Shown one piece after another: positions 22,601 to 35,800 of a stretch of 64,000 nt of DNA (positions are counted from its first letter, which is position 1; every line of letters begins with the position of its first letter). Origin of the DNA: Physcia stellaris. Its lineage: Eukaryota; Ascomycota; Lecanoromycetes; Caliciales; Physciaceae. Location of the stretch: positions 62,001 through 126,000 of the forward strand of contig JABSSW010000076.1 in assembly GCA_018902385.1 (NCBI GenBank), written 5' to 3'. The notes beneath the pieces were generated by a model. The model did no database searches, was not told the DNA's origin, and saw nothing but the letters and a program-made list of their open reading frames with translations. The position numbers and the translations under genes are program-made.

Positions 22601-24915
22601 TCAGACGGGAGATTTGGTATTGTTGGCGCCGTTACGTCTAACACCGTCGTCGTTCATTGTAAGACTGCCGAGACCACTAGATAAGAAGGCAAAGGGGTCG
22701 GAGCTGCCGTCGATAGCCCCATACGGCCCACCATAAGCGGAGCCATTAGGCGCACCGGAGGTTGAAGGGCCATTAGAAGCCGAGGAAAACGCGGCTTCAG
22801 CTGCACGGCTGTCGAATGGTCCGCCGGATTGACTACCGATGGTCTGGTTATAGCCAAGGGGCATACCTCCAGTCTGACTGACACTGCTTTGCCCAAAATT
22901 CGACATAGGGGGGTACCCACCAGTTGGGGCCCCGAGACCTGAAGGTAGAGCGAACGTACTAGGAGGACCACCATAGCCTTGGCCACCGTAACCTCCAGTG
23001 TTGAATCCGCCTGCTGCCGCTGCAAAAGGCCCTGGGCCAGGCGTACCAGCCATCGAAGGCGGTCCCATTCCGAAGCTGGAAGGTGGATCCATGGGCGATG
23101 GGAAGGCGGAATCAGCAACGACTGCGGCCCCTGCACGACTGGCCCCACAGCGGAGACAGCTTACGTTCTTTGCAAAGTTATGGTAGCCACAGCCTTCCGA
23201 GCCACACTTCCAGTCGCCTGCACGAAAAGGTACCATACCCCCTCCGCCCCCCATGCCACGGCCGTGACCCATGCCATGTCCGCCGTGGTGGCCCATATGG
23301 TGATGAGGAGCCATCATATGCGGCGGACCATATCCGTAATTTGAGTAACCCATGGGATCTCCAGTTGGGCCCCCTCCGTGAGCTGGGAATGAGCAACGGA
23401 AACATGCTGTACGACGTTGGAAGTTTGAGAAGCCGCATGAAGGACAAGTCCAGTCACCAGGACGAGGCCTGTTCTTGCTCGGAGGAAAGGGCTGTAAAAT
23501 CTCGGCAGCACGGTCAAGGACACGGCTCGACGATGGAGAAATCTCGACGGCTTTCTCGTTCAATGCCCGGCCATTCATTGCCAAACTTTCCATTGCCTTA
23601 TCAACTAGTCAGTGACCATTACCTCGAGCAATTCGATGGAGTCTCGATGGATCAGAAATGCTTTGCAATGAAAAGTGTAATGGAACACGTGTAACAGATT
23701 TGCAAAAATAAATGTCAAGATTGCACTTAGATATTTCATCGCCAGACTGCAAGAGTTATGGACAATGGTCGTGACATACTTGATCACTTCGAATGGCTAG
23801 GCGAGATCCGAAAGTACAGCAGGGTAACGCGCATTGCAGAGGCTGAACACGGTTGAGAACATAAAAAAACTAGTTTGACTAACCTCTTCATGCGAAGAAA
23901 AGACGGCGAAACCAGAACCAGTTGGTTTATGCTGATCTGGTGTCCTGAGTGTCCAGAACGCGATTGGGCGACCACCGAACTGCGTAAACCAACTTTCGAG
24001 TTCGCTCTGGGTGGTGTCATGCGGGAGCCCAGACATGTGCAATACCTTACTGCGTTCTTTCAGGAAAGCGGTCACGTCTGCATACGCATCCATAGGACGA
24101 GTCAAGATATCCTGATGTTCTTGGGGTGGCTGCGATTTTCGAATTAGGGAGCGTAACACCCTTGCAAGCGTGATTGCCTCCTCCATGGCACGACGTGGTG
24201 AGGCCGGGGCTAGTGCCTGCAGATGAAATGGCAAATTATGCTTTATTGGTGCAGAAGATTGAACAGGTTCTACCTCAAGAGCAGCACAAATGTTGGCCAG
24301 GGAACTTGGTCCGTAAGGCAAGGCCTCGGGGTGCAGTTGTTGCCAGCGAGCATATTCTTGGCGGAGGTCGAAGGTACGTGTATGCTGCAGGTAATTCGGA
24401 AGTATGACAGCTTTGTCGCGGGCTTCTCGGGGAAGCTGCACGCGCAGATCCCAAGCATCAAGGGTGACGAATGCGAATTGGAGATTGTTAGGAGTGATGT
24501 GTTCATGGACGAAGGCGTCAAAGCGGTTGACGGCGTCTTTGAAAGTACCAGCGCCACGGACATGTTCCCAAGTGAGAGTTGTCAGGCTCGCTGAAGGAGC
24601 AATCAGCAAGAGTCTGCTGTGTGCATTGGATCATGACCGGGCGAACCTACTGCATAGCGGGGTTATTGGTGTGTTGGATGGTTTAACAAGGACGCTTTCC
24701 CGGTGAAGCTGCAATCAATGATGAGCACTATCACACCGATGTAGAAAGGCAATTCGCACCTCCTCGGCGGATTTTGCGTCGAGCAGTATCCAACCCAGCT
24801 CAATGACCTCGGCGGAATCCTTGGTGACAAAAACGCCATGTTCATCGCAGGTAGTGGCTACGTGTATGACGACGTAGCGATCCAGGTTGGGCTTTGAAGC
24901 CTGGGTGTTGGCCAT
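22601..24915 (-). CDS. Nrp1-like RNA-binding protein: pseudo-exonuclease, RRM, two RanBP2 zinc fingers
   Basis: Four exons: 24915-24760, 24708-24651, 24590-23884 and 23596-22601; introns are 50, 60 and 287 bp, all in phase; 638 residues. Residues 1 to about 190 look like the ERI-1/RNase T exonuclease fold (YVVIHVATTCDEHG, PITPLCTSLTTL, FVTLDAWDLRVQLP). The first catalytic pair, normally D-x-E, is H-V-A, so this domain is probably catalytically dead. An RRM follows at about 250-320 (KVLHMSGLP, GSGFAVFSS), interrupted by the 287-bp intron. Two RanBP2-type fingers (CPSCGF...CFRC near 358; CGSEGCGYHNF...CLRC near 440) flank a His/Gly-rich linker. The tail is Gly/Ser-rich. By analogy with yeast Nrp1 it would bind RNA in the cytoplasm and perhaps enter stress granules. 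Confidence 0.88.
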
Positions 24916-26031
24916 ATCTGGATTACTGTATGTGCGAAGCTTCGAAACCTGCCCAAGACAGATGAGTAGACTGCTCAAGGCCTCACTGACCCGTGGCCTG
25001 CAGCGACGGGATGAGAGCAAGGTAGGGAGATCTGACCTATTGGTTGGCAGGTGAAGTGAAGTGATATTGGAGTTGACTGCAGACCGGACCCCCGGCACTT
25101 CTGACGTGGACGAGAGTTCTGGGAGAAGAATGAATCCTTAATGTGAGGAAGATGAAATGATATCCGAGGTGAAAATCAACGAGAAGCAGATCAAAGGAGC
25201 GTAAATGGGGGTGTCGAGTGAGCGACGTCAAAGAAAGGAAAAATATGTTGGTGAAGGAGGGTCTCTCATTAAAAATTCAGATCCAGGTCGAGGTCCCCGT
25301 CCAGGTCGGATTCAGGAGAAACGCGCCAAGACGCAAATTAGCTTCAACGGCGAGAGCAAAAGTGATAAACATGATAATTTATTATTATTATTAACCGGAA
25401 GGACCGTTTCATGACCGCTACATCCCCCGTTGTTATTATTACGTTAAACAGTAGTAGTATTTGCCTGTCCTGTCATCCTTCCCATCCTACGCGTTTGATA
25501 CGAGCAATGACAGAGGCATCTATAAATACCATATGCGCCCAGTGCTCTCTAATTACACTGCTGTGACGTGCTGGATGACGAGGCAGCTCGACCTGTCAGC
25601 TCCAGAGCCAGGGCTACGGGAGTGTTACAGACATATTCGCGACGAAACAGGCCGTCGTACTGACTGACTCCCTCTCCTCAAAAGAGCCCGGGTCTCAACA
25701 GGGGACGTGCGCACGCTGCAGCTTGCCACGCGATCATACCGCTTGTTTCTACGCTCCCAGTCACGCCTTGCGAATCACATCAACCGCAATGTCGCCAAAC
25801 TTGAATGGCTGTTATTCCATCCGTGGACAGCTCGCTGATACCTACATTACTGATACCGCTTCTTAGACTGGGCATGTCAGATGCGACTGAATTTAACCAC
25901 CACCAAAACAGCGCCTTAGCACCTGATCACATCATTTCCTTTCGCTTTTCTCCCGTGGCCCAACGCCGCCCCGGCTTCAACAAGTCAGCCGGCAGCCGAC
26001 CCCGGTACTCGTACATGAGCTCTTAAGCCAC
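24916..26031. other. Intergenic, no gene seen
   Basis: This is the promoter side of the Nrp1-like gene and the 3' flank of the F-box gene. A short TTATTATTATTA run lies near 25378-25391. The plus-strand frames at 25205-25667 and 25805-26026 show no protein-like pattern. Confidence 0.5.
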
Positions 26032-27737
26032 TCATCCCATCCAACCGTGGTCTTTGGATTTCTTCTTTCCATGCATTGACGGCTTTGGAAGGGCATCCTC
26101 GCTTGGAATCGCCAGGAATCCTCCGAAGCCGTTACCCACCATGACGCTATCACGCGCTCGCTCTCCCCATTGCGGACCGAGCTGATGACTATTCCCGTAC
26201 AGACTTAGAGGGCGGGTTTTGGTTGCACTACCTCGACGATTCGCGGCCGTGGGCGGCGAGATGTGGGTGAATTGCCATTCCATTTCGACAATGGCCTTGC
26301 TGTAGAGATGCAATGGACGAGCCAATCCAGCCTCACGCGATTGCGTGCCATTCTGAGCGAAGGGAGCGGTAGGTGGGGGCAGAAGGAGATTTGGGAGGGA
26401 CGTGGAGAGGACGAAGAGCTCGTCCAGCGCTGGCAGCACTCCTTGCAGTAACGAAGAAGCAAGATACTCGTAAAAGCTTTCGGCGGGAGCACGCAAGGTG
26501 TGTGGGTGTCGCGTTGCGGTGTTAGGGCTCATAATCTCATAATGGAGACTCCTGATCGAGGGAGAGGCAAGCGGGGGCCTTGAGGCGGGCGAGAGAGCAC
26601 GCGAAACGGTCTCAGCGATATGAACTGTTTGGAGATACGGTGCTGCGGCGAAGACTTTGTGAAGTGATTCAAGATCAACACCTGTATTAATAAGTGTCAA
26701 ATCTGCCATGACCTCACGAGTTTCTGGGCGCGAGAGGTATTTCATTATGCCTTCGGTCGATATGGTGGGAGAATCTTCGAGTATGAGCTTGGTCAAAGGT
26801 GGAATCGAGAGCCTCTGAGGATTCGAGCCGAATATACAGTCGTCCAGTAGTGGTAGTCCGTGAAGCTTGAGTTCGTGGAGGATGGGGAATGAGGTTAGAG
26901 CATAGATCAGGGTTGAGGGCTCGATTGCCAGCTGGGATAGCTCCAATATTTCAAGGTTTTGCCAAAGTCGTGTTTGAGACAGCTTTGCAAAGCTACGTTC
27001 GGCACCACTGCCATACTTCATCTGACGTAAATCAGGGCATCGAGATTGCAATTCAGCTTTAAGCGTGCTTGAGCCCGGTTGGTCGGCAAAAAGGCCCTCA
27101 GGAAGATCAACGTAACGCAGATTCGCTAAGGCGGAGACGGCACGCGCGAGGTCTGCTTTGTTGGACTCTCTTGTCATATATGGCAGTTTGAAGAAATGGA
27201 CCTGGGCAGCCAGATATTGGTTCTCTCGGACCGTTCTGGATAATAGCTTCAGGCGCTCCGTTGGCGCATCTTTCGGTTCGCCATTGCGGTTTAGGAATGA
27301 CTTCCTCTTCCTCTTCTCTGCCAAGTCTATCTCGCGCTGGCAAAAGTGTACGGGATCGATTCGGACGCTGTGGTATCTGCGAATTGTTATCGTCCGTGGA
27401 GAAGCAAGAGCAACACAGTTGCCCCGGACTTACAAGAGCTTCTGGCCAGTCTCCCCCATTGACGATTCACCAAGATACACTGCGCTAAGTCGCGCAAGTC
27501 GCAAAGCATACAATCGCCATCTTGCATAGAGTCCTCCAGCTTGAGGTAGGTGTGGTCGCGAACATGCGGACAGACGTGGGCGAATATGTTTTCTAGGACA
27601 TTGCTCGGGAGTTTCGATGCCAGGCTTCTACCGCCAGAGCGCGCGGTTGACAGGGGATTCTGGAAGGCATCGAGGCCTGCCTCTGGTGTCTCATTTTTGA
27701 GCTTTGATTTGGACCGGATGTGGTTGAGGAATTTCAT
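26032..27737 (-). CDS. F-box protein of a conserved filamentous-fungal family
   Basis: Two exons, about 27737-27434 and 27376-26032, with a 57-bp intron (GTAAGT ... CGCAG). The N-terminus MKFLNHIRSKSKLKN is typical of the family; an in-frame ATG at 27758 would add seven residues. The F-box follows (KLPSNVLENIFAHVCP ... CDLRDLAQCILVNRQWGRLAR). After the splice the frame is off by one: RSS should run into LYHSVRIDP. One additional T at the TT just before the donor (27434-27435) would restore it. The rest (LPYMTRESNKADLARAVSAL, LRYVDLPEGLF) forms degenerate leucine-rich repeats. Such proteins recruit substrates to an SCF ubiquitin ligase; the target is unknown. The Ser/Pro-rich C-terminus ends KSKDHGWMG. 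Confidence 0.8.
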
Positions 27738-28460
27738 GATGAAAGGGGGAGCCGGCATAGGAGAAGCTTAATAATGGGCAGTGGGGGTGTTCCAAGGTCA
27801 GTAAAGACGCGGGGCTGTCTTGGCGCTGCAGGGTTTCAGGGGCTTTTGCGGGCTTGAGGTCGCCGGATGTTGTTGGGTTCAGGCCAGCGAGCACACCAGT
27901 GTTCCAGTTCTTCCTCAGTCCAAGGTCGTCTGGGAGAGTCGGTTCTGGGGGAAGATGTGGGCTTTTGAGCGGATTCTCAATAAAGGTAGAGACACCGGGT
28001 GCTTACCGTCATCCGTCTTTGATTCATGTGTGACCTGTGCAACGAATTCTCAGCATCTTCACCATGGATATATTATACAGACCGGAACACGTCATAACCA
28101 GCGCTCTCCCGTCACTTCGCTGGCCCTGATGTCTTGTGTCGGGTACCTACTCGTCGCGCTGAACCATGAATCATGGACGTCTTTGTCGGCAAAGCAGAGG
28201 AAGCGTTTGTGTGGGGTCTGTAGGATAAGAATTGCAACTTTTGATCCAGCCCTCTAGCATTTCCGTGTGGACCGGTTTGAGTTCATGGCAGAATCAGGGT
28301 TTTGGCGATACAGCTAGATTGCTGTCTCGTGGAAACTGTCTGTCCAGGATGGAAAATTCCTAATTTATAATCCCGAACCCCAAAAGACCTCAGTAAGTCC
28401 CGGTATCGGTTTCAGTACAGATAGGCCTTTAATCGCCTGCTGGAGATAGCTTTTTGCATC
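27738..28460. other. Intergenic, no gene seen
   Basis: This 720-bp stretch holds the F-box promoter and the 3' flank of the RmlD-like gene. The 145-codon plus-strand frame at 27820-28257 has no domain-like features and overlaps promoter sequence. Confidence 0.5.
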
Positions 28461-29654
28461 TCACTTGCGGTAGGCTCTGACCTGCCATCTCCTAGGGGTT
28501 GATTAGCTGCAGAAACGAATTATTGGTATTCTTTGGGGGTGCCGTGTCAGCTTACCACCATGCCGTAAAATCCACAGTCTTCGTGCTAATGCCCAGATCT
28601 TTGAGGCTTTGATTGCTGAGATGCGTATCAAATGGTCTTTGGATCCCTCCGCTTTGTCCAACAGGCTCTTTACTCGCTACCATCCCTTGCAGTGGGAGAC
28701 CCATGATATCCGCAAGGGTCTCGCAAATCTGGTATTTCGTCATGCGATCGTCAGAGGAGAATTGTAAGATCTTTGGCAGATTCGCCCTCTCTGCACCCGC
28801 GTCCAGGTACTTCGTAGCTATATCCACGCACACCCTTGCTACGTCCTCGGTATTGGTAGGGTAGCGTTGTGCCCAGTCATCCATGATTACCTCGGCGTCT
28901 TTATTCTGAGCCTTCCACACCGCATCCATGAGCACGTTGACAGCCGACTCTTTGCTACCTATGCTGTCATCGACAGTCCCGTAGAGGACTGGTACTCGAA
29001 GAATGACGCCAAGGCATTGCTTTTCGGTGATCTCTAGGACTACCCTTTCGCCGTCAAGCTTTGTCTGCCCGTAGAGGTTCGGTGGTTTAGGCGTAGAGGT
29101 GACTTCGTAGGGAGCTTCGCCCGGTAAGCCTGAGAAGACATAGTCTGTGGAAATGTAGAAGAGCTGGATGGAGCGAGAGGAGGTTGCTATGGCAAGTAGC
29201 CGAGTTGCTGCGACATTGAGTTCACGGGCAGCGGATGGGTTGGCGTCGCACTGCTCTGGGAGACGATTGGCAGCACCTACATGGAGTTATCGACATTGAA
29301 AGGCCAAATTGGTGGGTTGGTGTGCCGGAAGGAGCAGGAAGTCTTACAGTGGATCACAACATGCGGCCTTGATATTGTACAGCGTTAGCCGACCTAACTC
29401 TGGTTGTTTGTAATCTTAGAGGACTGAAGAGAGGTAGAGTATGCGTATTGGGACGAAGGAGCGTACTGAGTGTGGTCTAGAACGTCGTTGACAGCACTTT
29501 GGTCTGTCAGATCAACCTTGAGGATCGAGGGCGGATTCGATCTGCTAAAGCCTGTGCCTACGACGTTCCAGCCTGCCTGGTCGAAAGCCTTGATTAGCTG
29601 ACGGCCCAGCAAGCCGGTGGCACCAGTAATGAGCGCGACACGTTGATCAGTCAT
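28461..29654 (-). CDS. RmlD-like NAD(P)-binding protein (MAT2B / dTDP-4-dehydrorhamnose reductase family)
   Basis: Four exons: 29654-29467, 29367-29348 (20 bp), 29276-28556 and 28491-28461 (31 bp); introns are 99, 71 and 64 bp, all in phase; 319 residues. Both tiny exons are needed: the 20-bp one gives PHVVIH of the Rossmann core, and the last gives the family tail WWRWQVRAYRK. Reading through the last donor would stop at once at 28552. The nucleotide loop is GATGLLG (11-17), the second strand is CAANR (70-74), STDYVFSG starts at 112, and the catalytic-type Tyr138-x3-Lys142 is in NLYGQTK. In animals this extended SDR (MAT2B) regulates methionine adenosyltransferase; in bacteria the family reduces dTDP-4-keto-rhamnose. 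Which role applies here is open. Confidence 0.9.
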
Positions 29655-30556
29655 TCTGCCAGGGGTGTAGTATGTATGCAATTGGAACGGCGCGATGCTT
29701 TTACATTCATGGGTGGACCTGACAAAAGACAGATGTCATGTTGCCAACTACATGCAGTCATCATGCTGAATTCACGTGCTCACTCTTCTCTACAGCCAAC
29801 CTCAAGGGATAGCTTGCAATGAAAAGGTTTCCAAAAATTACTCACCGATCCGAAGACCAGTGAGATCAGTCAATATAGTTGTAGTTTTCAACTAGCAAAA
29901 ACGCGATCTCGGACGAATCCTCACTGATACGCGTAAAGCCCTTGCACTCGGTTAAGGGAAAAAAGTTAGAGATTTGAGGGGGTGGTAGAGCAATAAGTAC
30001 ATAGAGCGCCATGCCGGGTAATCGAGAGTGAAGTAGGTTTCGCGCTAACGGACTTCGATATTTTCCTCACGAGCCACTCCGAGTCCTAACTGAACTCATG
30101 GGCAGACTCCCTCCTCATTCATCAGCCACAATCTTCATGGACTGTGAACGGAAACTGGGGATTTACTTTGCAACTCTCAAAACGGGAGAAAGGAAGAAGA
30201 CGATGAAGAAAGCGGGCAACGAATGTTCAGCGCTCAGTGCCGCGAACTCAAGGGAAAAGGTCGCTTCAAGCATCAAAAGAGCATCACATGTGGAGTCAAA
30301 GAAGCCCACTCGACCGTGTGGGCTGGGAGATTACAGATAAAGCTCCCTTCTATGAGAGTCAGAGAGCTAGTCTCCAGTCTCTGGCCATCCTCTTAGCCCT
30401 CATACAATGTAAGTCAACAAAGCCAGTCACACCTGGGCTTGGCCTTGCGACCTTTCGTTGTCCATGATATCGGTGGGAGTATAGCAGGCACTTACAGCCA
30501 ATCTTTCCAATGCAGTGACGCCTTCGGAGGGGCTCGATCAAACACTCATGGACTGA
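29655..30556. other. Intergenic, no gene seen
   Basis: This 900-bp region lies between the RmlD-like promoter and the monooxygenase 3' end. The small plus-strand frames at 30098-30467 are Lys/Ser-rich and look random. Confidence 0.5.
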
Positions 30557-32332
30557 CTAGGCATCGTTGCATGCCCACTTTGCATAATCAAAGTCCAATT
30601 CCTCCATGGTCATGACCTCTCTTCTCCCCTCACCTCTCTCCGCGAATGCTCTCTTGATGGCCGGAAAGCGTGCACGCGCCCAGTAATCCGCGTCACTCCA
30701 TCGTTTTGGCAGTTTACCAATCTCATTTTGTTTGGCCTTTTCGGCCCATCCAACCATATAATTATGGTAATCTAAGTCCTCCAGGTTCGACATCTCGTGA
30801 AACTTCCTTCCACTACCTCTCTCAGCAACCCTGGCTTCCTCCCATCTATCCATTACTTCGATGGAGGGTAAGCATAATCGACCGCTCCATATGCGAGCAA
30901 TGACTGCGGCCTGGCCCTCACAGGTTCGGAAAGGGAGAATCTTGGATGGCACACCTGAGTGATATTCGGAGTCAGCACTACCTGTTCGAAGTTGATTCTT
31001 GCCAATGTAGGACGTGTTTAGGAACACGTTTTCCTCAATTTGCTCCATGATCTAGTATACAACTAGAGTAGGGGAAAAATTGGCAGAGATGTACTGACCT
31101 ACAAAGGCCAGCGTGGGGTTATCTGTATAGAAAACATGTTCATAGAGGCGATGCACTCGTTCTCCAGTAGTGATGAGCGGTGGCTGCAGAGATGAAAGAA
31201 AAGGATACGAGTGATGATAGCCAGTACAGAATAGAATAGCATCGACGTTCTGCTCAACACGGCCATCAGCAAAGCGGACAGCTCGTTCAGGGCTGCTTGG
31301 ACGAGGACATAGAAATTCAACGATCTGGGGCATGACAACTTTGTCGTTCGAAGTATGACCAGCCGAAAGCGGCGATATTGAGCGCTGGGATATGATTAGA
31401 GGAGAAACACAGCAAGGGCTAATTTGAGTAGAGATGTCAAGGCCAGAGGCGGAATTGCCGACTATGATCGTCTTCTTGGCTGCGAACTCCTCGGGCCGTC
31501 GGTAGAATTTTGAATGTGATATCCGCCCTGGGTACGCTTCGTTCCACTGCTTGATGCCTTTAACGTCAGGGATATAGGGAACTGCATAGTGTCCGCTGGC
31601 AACGGCAACAGCATCATACGACCCAGTGGAGCTCTTATCTGAGAGCAAATTACAGCTTGTAACTTGCCAAATGTTCCGGTCTCGGCGTACTTCGGTCACC
31701 TGGGTTTGATATCGAATGAGATGTTTTACGTCGTCTGCATATTCCTTCAGGTAGCGCAACACGGATTCACGACTTGGAAAAAGCTGATCATTTGCAAGAG
31801 AACGATTGTCGGAGTAGGCCATCAGGGTATGAGGTATGTTAGTCTCCAACTGGTCGTACATTGGCGATACGAACCTGTCTCTCTTCCGAGGCTTGTGGCA
31901 TGTTCCCCTTTTTATCTCATCATCTTGCCATACAGGTCCTTCAAGTGGTGCGTTTGGGTCAGTTTGAGGGATATCAGTTTTAGCATCAGACGTGTTGTGA
32001 GTGTAATTCCAACAACCGCCGCAGAGTGCTTGCTGCTCGTATATGTCTATTTCGGAAAAATGCTTTTCCGCAAGGAGATACCTGCTCAGTGGTCAATATG
32101 AGAGCTCGACAGTATTCGATATAGAGCAGAAGACTGCCAGATTAGCCCAGAAGTTTGATTCGCTTCTGAATCTACGAATCCCCAAGCCAATGATTTGACG
32201 ATTTGCTCGATTCCATCCCAGCCGATCACAACAATCCTTGTGTATCTCTCATAGTAGATTCTCTACGCACTTTGCGCAGGCAGTCCCTCCCGGACCCCCG
32301 CCGATGATTGCAACTCTCCTGATGTGATCCAT
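30557..32332 (-). CDS. Flavin-containing monooxygenase (FMO family)
   Basis: Three exons: 32332-32271, 32081-31099 and 30954-30557; introns are 189 and 144 bp, all in phase; 480 residues. FAD binds through GGGPGG at residues 11-16. The FMO fingerprint F-x-G-x3-H-x3-(F/Y) appears as YPGRISHSKFY at about 204-214, with Tyr in place of the first Phe. The NADPH loop is GNSASG at about 229-234, and the late motif FCTGY is present. It would use FAD, NADPH and O2 to oxygenate a soft nucleophile (N or S) in a small substrate, which cannot be named from sequence. Without splicing the second intron, two separate frames (ending VVY and starting MEQIEEN) appear, but the spliced join VGVPSKILPF restores the usual fungal sequence. 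Both introns are much longer than the window norm. Confidence 0.9.
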
Positions 32333-32834
32333 GCCAAGACACTTCAATAAGGATTTCCAGTCAGATCCGAAACAGATCTTCGAGGACTACTTGCTCTGAC
32401 AACCGTGTGACCTTTGGCTGCAGAATGAAAATTCAATATGCAGATGTTTTCGGGAGGGAGTTCATCTCCATTCCTAGTCTGATCGTAGGTCAGGACCTGC
32501 ACTGGAAGTCGTTCGCATGGCGTCCCGCCGATATATACATAATGGAGTGGTCAAGAATCATGATTACAATCGTATAGGTACGATTGATGGGTCTGGTGGA
32601 TGGTTCTGACGGCCCGCTAGCCCGTAGACAGCTCCGAGGTCTTGGCCAAAGACTCGATCTTCTTGGCGCGTTGCGTTACCTTAACTACAGTACGTTACGA
32701 ACAAAGACTCTCAGGTACATCGACGAATGCGCCCTGCGATCTGATGACATGGGAATCTTTAGAATGCGAAGATTCATACGCTATCTTCTATACCCAAAGT
32801 CTCGCACCCTCAATCGGAAGGGGACATTCTGCTG
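32333..32834. promoter_or_regulatory. Divergent promoter between monooxygenase and telomere-protein genes
   Basis: The 502 bp between the two start codons must hold both promoters, as the genes point away from each other. I see no defined operator. Plus-strand frames at 32584-32835 overlap the telomere gene leader and are not convincing exons. Confidence 0.5.
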
Positions 32835-35800
32835 ATGACAATGCCTCCCTCGGATCAATCGCTGAGCGACGACCGACTCCCGATTGCTCTGCTTCAACCT
32901 TCTCAAGGATACGAGGGCAAGACAACTTCCGGCATAGTTACACTGATATGGCCGTACTCTGTCTCCCAGAGCTCCTTTAGTATCTTGCTTGTAGAACCCG
33001 ACTTTCGTTTGCGACGACAGAGGGGACAAATCAGAGTGCATCTCACAGGCTCAAGCGCCATAGCTTTGGCGAGGCTGGGGGTGCAAAGTGGCGATTCTAT
33101 TCTCCTTAGCTTAGAGGGCGTCGTATGGGCGAAAGATGAATTAAATGGGAAAACCCCAGGGAGAGGTATAGAATGGGAGCTACGATATGGAGAGCGAATA
33201 GTGTTACAGGTAAAAGAATATTTTGGAGACAACGCTCAAGACTACAGCTAATTCACAATTGTCTAAAGCTTCAGCGAGACGGGCAAGACCCAATTCTTCT
33301 AAACATAGATCATCCTACGGCCCCTCCTGAATCACAATTCTCGTTGCCCACACCGCTTGACTCGCCTCGATCTCCGGATGTCGTTCTTTCAATGAGATCA
33401 ACGCACCTCTTGAATCGGGAGAATCATGATCCGCAGGCATGGGTATCTCCGGCTTTTCTCAAGCGTAAAGAACTGTCATCAACATCCATACTGAATTCCA
33501 TATATGATCCAATGAAATATGGAGATGACTATCGAGAGACAAGTCCCAGTAAAAGAACCAAATTTGGCAGGAGAAGTGGGGGGTGGAGATATGCGCCTCA
33601 GTCATCAAGCCCGATTGAGGAGGTTGACACTGCTCTTGACGAGGAGTATGGAGTACTGCAGGAAGCTGAAGATAAAGACGCAACCGTTCAGGAGTCTGGT
33701 GCTGGTTTTGAGGCGCCTGCTAGCGTCTCGACTGAGGATCGTCTTGAGACCTGCCTACTCGTAGAACAAGATGAAAAGGCATTGGATGCTCTTGTTCCTT
33801 CCAATGTCGTTGCTACTGATAGCAAACTTACTTTCGAAAGAAACGAGGATCTTTCGAGAGACGCTCATGACGAAGAAACCCTCGTCCAGGATGCAACCTG
33901 CAGGGACTCATCAATTCAAGTTCCATCGCCACGTGCAGCAGATGTCAATTCTGAGCTCATGCGGCCTAAGACACCTATCCAAGATACCTATGATAGCGAT
34001 ACGTTGTCAACGTCAAAGTCGTTAGCTAATCCCAGCGAGAAGGCCGCGGCAGATGCACTGTACAGCGAAGACCACGTGAACATCCACAATGTGTCTTCAG
34101 CGGGACAAAGTCCAGTCTCATCACCAGCGCAAGTCTTGTCCAGTCCCAACAGGTTGTCAAGACCGAATAGCTCGTTGTCAAACCGAAGTGAACCCTCTGA
34201 GAACGGCTCTTCCATGCTTCGTAGCCACCTTGATGGAGAAGACATAGTAAACGAGCCTCATGGCGAGGAACCTTTCTCCAAGCGTTCATATATCGCATCC
34301 GAAAGTAGTGGCAGGAGTGATATGGAATCAGAGGACAGTGGCCTGATTGTAAAAGTGCGAGACGGTTCAGGTGATGACGAGCGACACGACAGACCGATCC
34401 GCGACAATCAACAGGATATGGCACCTCCGTTTGACTCTCCACCATCGTCGCCCCAAGCGTTCGATCACGGATATGACGGCTCGGTTTTCTCCCGGCCACG
34501 ATCTCCTGCAGTATCCCTTCCGAGCGCTGACGAACAAGCTGACGACCTATCGACCGTTACGAATTTACAGGCAGAGACCCTTTCGAAAGGGGCAACGAGC
34601 GAAAGAGATACCGTTGAGACTGAATACGAACAAGCGCTCAATTATCCAACATTCGCGCAGGATACACCGTATCATAAGCAAGAGTCCAGACTTCAACTGA
34701 GGACTACATTGCCTTCTGGTCACGAGCCTGAAAGCAGCCCAAAAACAGATGATAATGATATCACCCAAAATTTGCAGCATGGAGACCCAGATTCTGAGCG
34801 AATGAATGACTCATTCCATCGAAAAGACCAAGGCTCTACCAGATTCGACGACAGCTCTGGAGGAAGCAAGGCTATCCTCAAGACCTACAATGGAACTATA
34901 GAAAGTGACACAGAGAGCGTGGACATAGATCATCAAGCAATTTTAAGTGGTGGTCATCGTGCTTTGAGCCAGCCGGCGAGAACAGCCACAATTATCGAAG
35001 TAGGAAGTTTTCCCAATGAGGACAATGTGCACAACGCTCAAGACGAAGATGATTCTGATGGCGAAAGCCATCCTATGGCAAATGCGCGATCAGTATCCTT
35101 TAGTAACGGATCTCATTCCCAACCCATCGAGATCATTGATGTAGACGAATATGAAGCCGTCGGATCTCGTATGGGAAAGGAAGATTCAGCCCAGTCTGAG
35201 GAATGCCACTACTGGAGCGATGAAGTTATTCAAGACCCAGAAAGGGCTGGACTCGAATCCATAGACGATGATGATCTGAGTGAGGAGCAAGAAATTGTCG
35301 CAGCCGAAGAAGATTATGAGGAAAACTACGAACAAGAATATGAAGAGGAGTATGAGGAAGACTATGAGGAAGTCAATGAGGGAGACATAGAGGATGACAT
35401 AGAGGACGAAGAGATCTCGCCTGACGCCCTCGAACAATCAGGTCAGGGCCAGGCCCCTGGGCCAGACGCGAAGACTTGCCACGTAGAAATTATCGATCTG
35501 GAAAGCGATGATGAAGTGGAGCCTCCGAGAACGTCCACCGTGCATGTCGAGGGTCCTCAGGTCTCAAATCCTGTCCCAGATGTGAAAAGTGCATTGACCG
35601 AGGAGTCTGGCCTTACGTTAGATCGAGAGGCACCTGGTGAAGCCTCAGAGCCTCCACAAAAAGAGCTGAGGCAAGAGCCCAATATTGAGATCGAACAGGA
35701 CGCTTCACAGCAGGTCCCAACTTTTGCCGAGTCGCCTACTGAAGCGAAAGCTGAAGTACGAGATACCTACTCCGAAGACGATGCCTTCTCAGACACAGAA

